8,446 nt of DNA, from assembly GCA_036258055.1 (NCBI GenBank), contig DATAEK010000135.1:1-8446 (forward strand), in the 5' to 3' direction. This document shows, piece by piece, positions 6,361 to 8,446 of this stretch. Numbering within the stretch: the first letter of the stretch is position 1; every line of letters begins with the position of its first letter. The notes beneath the pieces were generated by a model. That model worked only from the letters and a program-made list of their open reading frames with translations, did no database searches and was not told the origin of the DNA. The stretch comes from DATAEK01 sp036258055 (lineage in GTDB: Bacteria; Acidobacteriota; Vicinamibacteria; Vicinamibacterales; 2-12-FULL-66-21). Made by a program: the position numbers and the translations under genes.

Positions 6361-8425
6361 CGAGCAAGGTCGTTCCGCGCACGTCGATCAATTCGTCCGC
6401 GAGCGTCTGCCGCCGCCGGACCTCTGGCCGCGGATGGACTGGTCGGGTGTGCCAGAGCTCGCCTACCCGGATCATCTGAACTGCACGTCGGAGCTTCTCG
6501 ACCGCTGGATCGCCACTGGCGAGGGCGAACGCGTCGCGTTTCGCCACGCCGCGGGTGCGTGGAGCTACCGCCGGCTGTTCGAAACAGCGAACCGGATCGC
6601 GAACGTGCTCGTCGAGGATCTCGGCGTCGTCCCCGGCAACCGCGTCCTTCTGCGCGCCACCAATCAGCCGATGCTGGTCGCGTGCTGGTTCGCCGTGTTG
6701 AAGGCCGGAGCCGTTGCCGTATCGACGATGCCCCTGCTGCGCGTCCGCGAGCTCACGGAGGTCTGCGAGCGCGCCGACGTACGGTTGGCCCTCACCGACG
6801 TGCACATCGCCGGCGACCTCGAAACGGCGATGCAATCGCGCCCGAACGCGCGGGTCGTGCCCTTCAACTCGCCGGGGCCCGGATCGCTCGATGCGCTGAT
6901 GGCCGCGCGTCCGGCCACGTTCGACAACGTCCTGACCGCCGCGGATGATCCGGCTATCATCGCCTTCACTTCGGGCACCACGGGACGGGCCAAAGGTACG
7001 GTGCACTTTCATCGCGACATCCTGGCGGTGACCGATACCTACGGCCGCTACGTGCTGCGTCCCGAGCCGGACGACATTTTCATCGGATCGCCGCCGCTGG
7101 CGTTCACCTATGCGCTCGGCTGCCTCGTGCTCTTTCCCATGCGATTCGGCGCGTCGACGGCGCTCCTCGAACAGGCGTCACCGCCGCACCTGCTCGCCGG
7201 CATCGAAGCGTATCGCGCTACGGTCACCGTCACTTCGCCGACGGCTTACCGGGCGATGCTGAAACAGATTCACGAGTTCGATGTCTCGAGTCTGCGCAAA
7301 GGCGTCTCGGCGGGTGAAACACTTCCGGCGGCGACCTTCGACGCATGGCTCGACGCGACCGGTGTTCGCCTGATGGACGGCATCGGGTCCACCGAAATGC
7401 TGCACGTCTTCATCGGCTGCAGGCCGGAACATGGACGGTCGGGCTCGACCGGCCGCGTCGTCCCCGGATACCGCGCAATGGTCGTCGACGAACAGGGTCA
7501 GGAGGTGCCGCGCAACACCGTCGGCCGGCTCGCGGTGAAGGGCCCCACAGGGTGCCGCTACCTCGACGACCTCGACAACCAGCGCAGATATGTGCAGCAC
7601 GGCTGGAATTTCACCGGCGATGCATACCTCGTCGACGACGAGGGGTACTTCTGGTACCAGGCGCGGACGGACGACATGATCATCTCGTCGGGATACAACA
7701 TCTCGGGACCGGAAATCGAAAACGTGCTGCTGACGGATCCCGCCGTGGCCGAATGCGCGGTGATCGGCGTGCCGGACGCCGCGCGCGGACAGATCGTGAA
7801 GGCGTTCGTGGTGCCGGCCGCGGGCCGCGAGCCCTCGGACGGACTCGCACGGCATCTGCAGGAGTTCGTGAAGTCGCAGCTCGCGCCGTACAAGTATCCG
7901 CGCGCAATCACATTCATGACCGCCTTGCCGCGCACACTGACCGGCAAGGTGCAGCGCTTCAAGCTGCGAGACGAAGCGCGCAACGACGCCGCCGGGAGTA
8001 ACGCCGCCGCGGGGCGCGCAGGGCTCGCCCTTCACCAGCCGGACGGATGGGACCGTCCCGTCGGGTACTCCAATGCCGTGAGCGCTTCGGGGCGCATGGT
8101 GTTCGTCGCCGGGCAAATCGGCTGGAATCCGGCGACGTCACGATTCGAGGCTCTTGACCTCTGCGGCCAGATCCGTCAGGCGCTCAGCAACGTAGTCGCG
8201 GCGCTCGCTGCCGCCGGAGCGCGGCCGGATCAGATTACCCGGCTCACGTGGTACGTCACGGACCGCGACCTCTATCTGTCGCAGCGGGCAGCCATCGGCC
8301 AGGCCTACCGCGAGATCATCGGCCGCCATTTCCCGGCGATGTCGATGGTGGTCGTCAACGGTCTCATCGAGCCAGACGCGCTGGTCGAGATCGAAGCCAC
8401 GGCGGTGGTCAGCCGGAGCGAGTGA
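6353..8425 (+). CDS. abmG: 2-Aminobenzoate/benzoate-CoA ligase fused to a C-terminal RidA domain
   Basis: A 690-aa fusion. Residues 1 to about 545 are an acyl-adenylate-forming aryl-CoA ligase: P-loop TSGTTGRAKGT at 206-216, A5-type DGIGSTEMLHVF at 342-353, TGD at 421-423, hinge region ARTDDMI at 437-443, GYNISGPEIE at 447-456, and C-terminal catalytic Lys532 in LPRTLTGKVQR. Its type and length match benzoate/2-aminobenzoate-CoA ligases, which use ATP and CoA. An Ala/Gly/Asn linker (about 543-558) joins a full RidA domain at about 560-687. The start is GTG at 6353, overlapping the acyl-CoA dehydrogenase by 8 nt with AGG 6 nt upstream; a longer in-frame extension lies wholly over the dehydrogenase gene and is not ligase-like. 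Operon context favours 2-aminobenzoate as substrate, but benzoate or salicylate is not excluded. The symbol follows the Azoarcus ligase and does not cover the RidA part. Confidence 0.88.
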   Translation: MADEQGRSAHVDQFVRERLPPPDLWPRMDWSGVPELAYPDHLNCTSELLDRWIATGEGERVAFRHAAGAWSYRRLFETANRIANVLVEDLGVVPGNRVLLRATNQPMLVACWFAVLKAGAVAVSTMPLLRVRELTEVCERADVRLALTDVHIAGDLETAMQSRPNARVVPFNSPGPGSLDALMAARPATFDNVLTAADDPAIIAFTSGTTGRAKGTVHFHRDILAVTDTYGRYVLRPEPDDIFIGSPPLAFTYALGCLVLFPMRFGASTALLEQASPPHLLAGIEAYRATVTVTSPTAYRAMLKQIHEFDVSSLRKGVSAGETLPAATFDAWLDATGVRLMDGIGSTEMLHVFIGCRPEHGRSGSTGRVVPGYRAMVVDEQGQEVPRNTVGRLAVKGPTGCRYLDDLDNQRRYVQHGWNFTGDAYLVDDEGYFWYQARTDDMIISSGYNISGPEIENVLLTDPAVAECAVIGVPDAARGQIVKAFVVPAAGREPSDGLARHLQEFVKSQLAPYKYPRAITFMTALPRTLTGKVQRFKLRDEARNDAAGSNAAAGRAGLALHQPDGWDRPVGYSNAVSASGRMVFVAGQIGWNPATSRFEALDLCGQIRQALSNVVAALAAAGARPDQITRLTWYVTDRDLYLSQRAAIGQAYREIIGRHFPAMSMVVVNGLIEPDALVEIEATAVVSRSE
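8030..8413 (+). other. RidA (YjgF/YER057c/UK114) domain at the ligase C-terminus
   Basis: This covers residues 560-687 of the ligase fusion. Recognisable elements are YSNAVSASGRMVFVAGQIGW (572-591), GQIRQALSNVVAALAAAGA (605-623), a WYVTDRDLY segment (633-641), HFPAMSM (659-665) and VEIEATAVV (678-686). The length of about 128 residues equals a free-standing RidA subunit. RidA proteins are trimers that hydrolyse reactive enamines/imines in a cleft between subunits. The archetypal catalytic Arg (Arg105 in E. coli RidA, in FPARS) is replaced by Met663, while the Glu of EIEA (Glu679) is kept. This places it with divergent Rid subfamilies whose activity may differ. Because the operon chemistry makes a 2-amino-ene (enamine) thioester, a deaminating or imine-handling role is plausible but inferred. 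Confidence 0.88.
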
Positions 8426-8446
8426 GCCGGGTCTCCACGGCGACAT

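Noticed and set aside
7178..8116. 312-aa minus-strand open frame inside the ligase-RidA gene
   Set aside because: It is antisense to well-conserved ligase motifs, its composition is typical of shadow frames, and it shows no domain signature.
8422..8446. Possible start of a sixth operon gene (GTGA overlap at 8422)
   Set aside because: A GTG overlaps the ligase stop, with GGAG only 3 nt upstream, too close for a good site. Only eight codons are visible, too few to judge.

Overview
The window is GC-rich bacterial DNA with strong codon bias towards G/C at third positions. It contains a compact aromatic-degradation operon on the + strand (about 1273-8425). A secreted lipoprotein gene lies upstream (458-1177), and the left edge holds what looks like the remnant of a membrane protein on the - strand. 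The organism is probably a free-living, aerobic soil or sediment bacterium. The sequence alone does not fix the phylum; an acidobacterial or proteobacterial host would both fit.

Left region (1-457): a minus-strand reading frame open at the window edge carries a short block that resembles the conserved luminal or cytoplasmic segment of polytopic membrane glycosyltransferases. The sequence around the block does not look like that family. A perfect 14-bp inverted repeat with a 4-nt loop lies inside it. Next comes a 239-aa lipoprotein of unknown function with a clear Shine-Dalgarno sequence, a lipobox and four cysteines in the mature part besides the lipidated one.

Operon (1273-8425): five genes with overlaps of 8, 4 or 1 nt, or a 2-nt gap. 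They encode (1) a fused FAD monooxygenase/Old Yellow Enzyme reductase of the anthraniloyl-CoA (2-aminobenzoyl-CoA) monooxygenase/reductase type, (2) an SDR dehydrogenase, (3) a crotonase-fold protein, (4) an acyl-CoA dehydrogenase, and (5) a benzoate/2-aminobenzoate-CoA ligase fused at its C-terminus to a RidA (YjgF/YER057c/UK114) domain. This matches the gene content known for the aerobic CoA-dependent 2-aminobenzoate pathway of Azoarcus evansii: ligase, ACMR, three beta-oxidation-type enzymes and a separate 'translation inhibitor' (RidA-like) protein. No transporter or MarR regulator is present in this window.

Inferred pathway: the ligase makes 2-aminobenzoyl-CoA. The monooxygenase/reductase hydroxylates and dearomatises it to 2-amino-5-oxocyclohex-1-ene-1-carbonyl-CoA. 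The crotonase, SDR and acyl-CoA dehydrogenase then process the alicyclic CoA thioester. The RidA domain may deal with the enamine/imine nitrogen.

The most unusual features are the ligase-RidA fusion, a RidA domain lacking the archetypal catalytic arginine, and a crotonase lacking both hydratase glutamates. The last two suggest chemistry other than the textbook activities.
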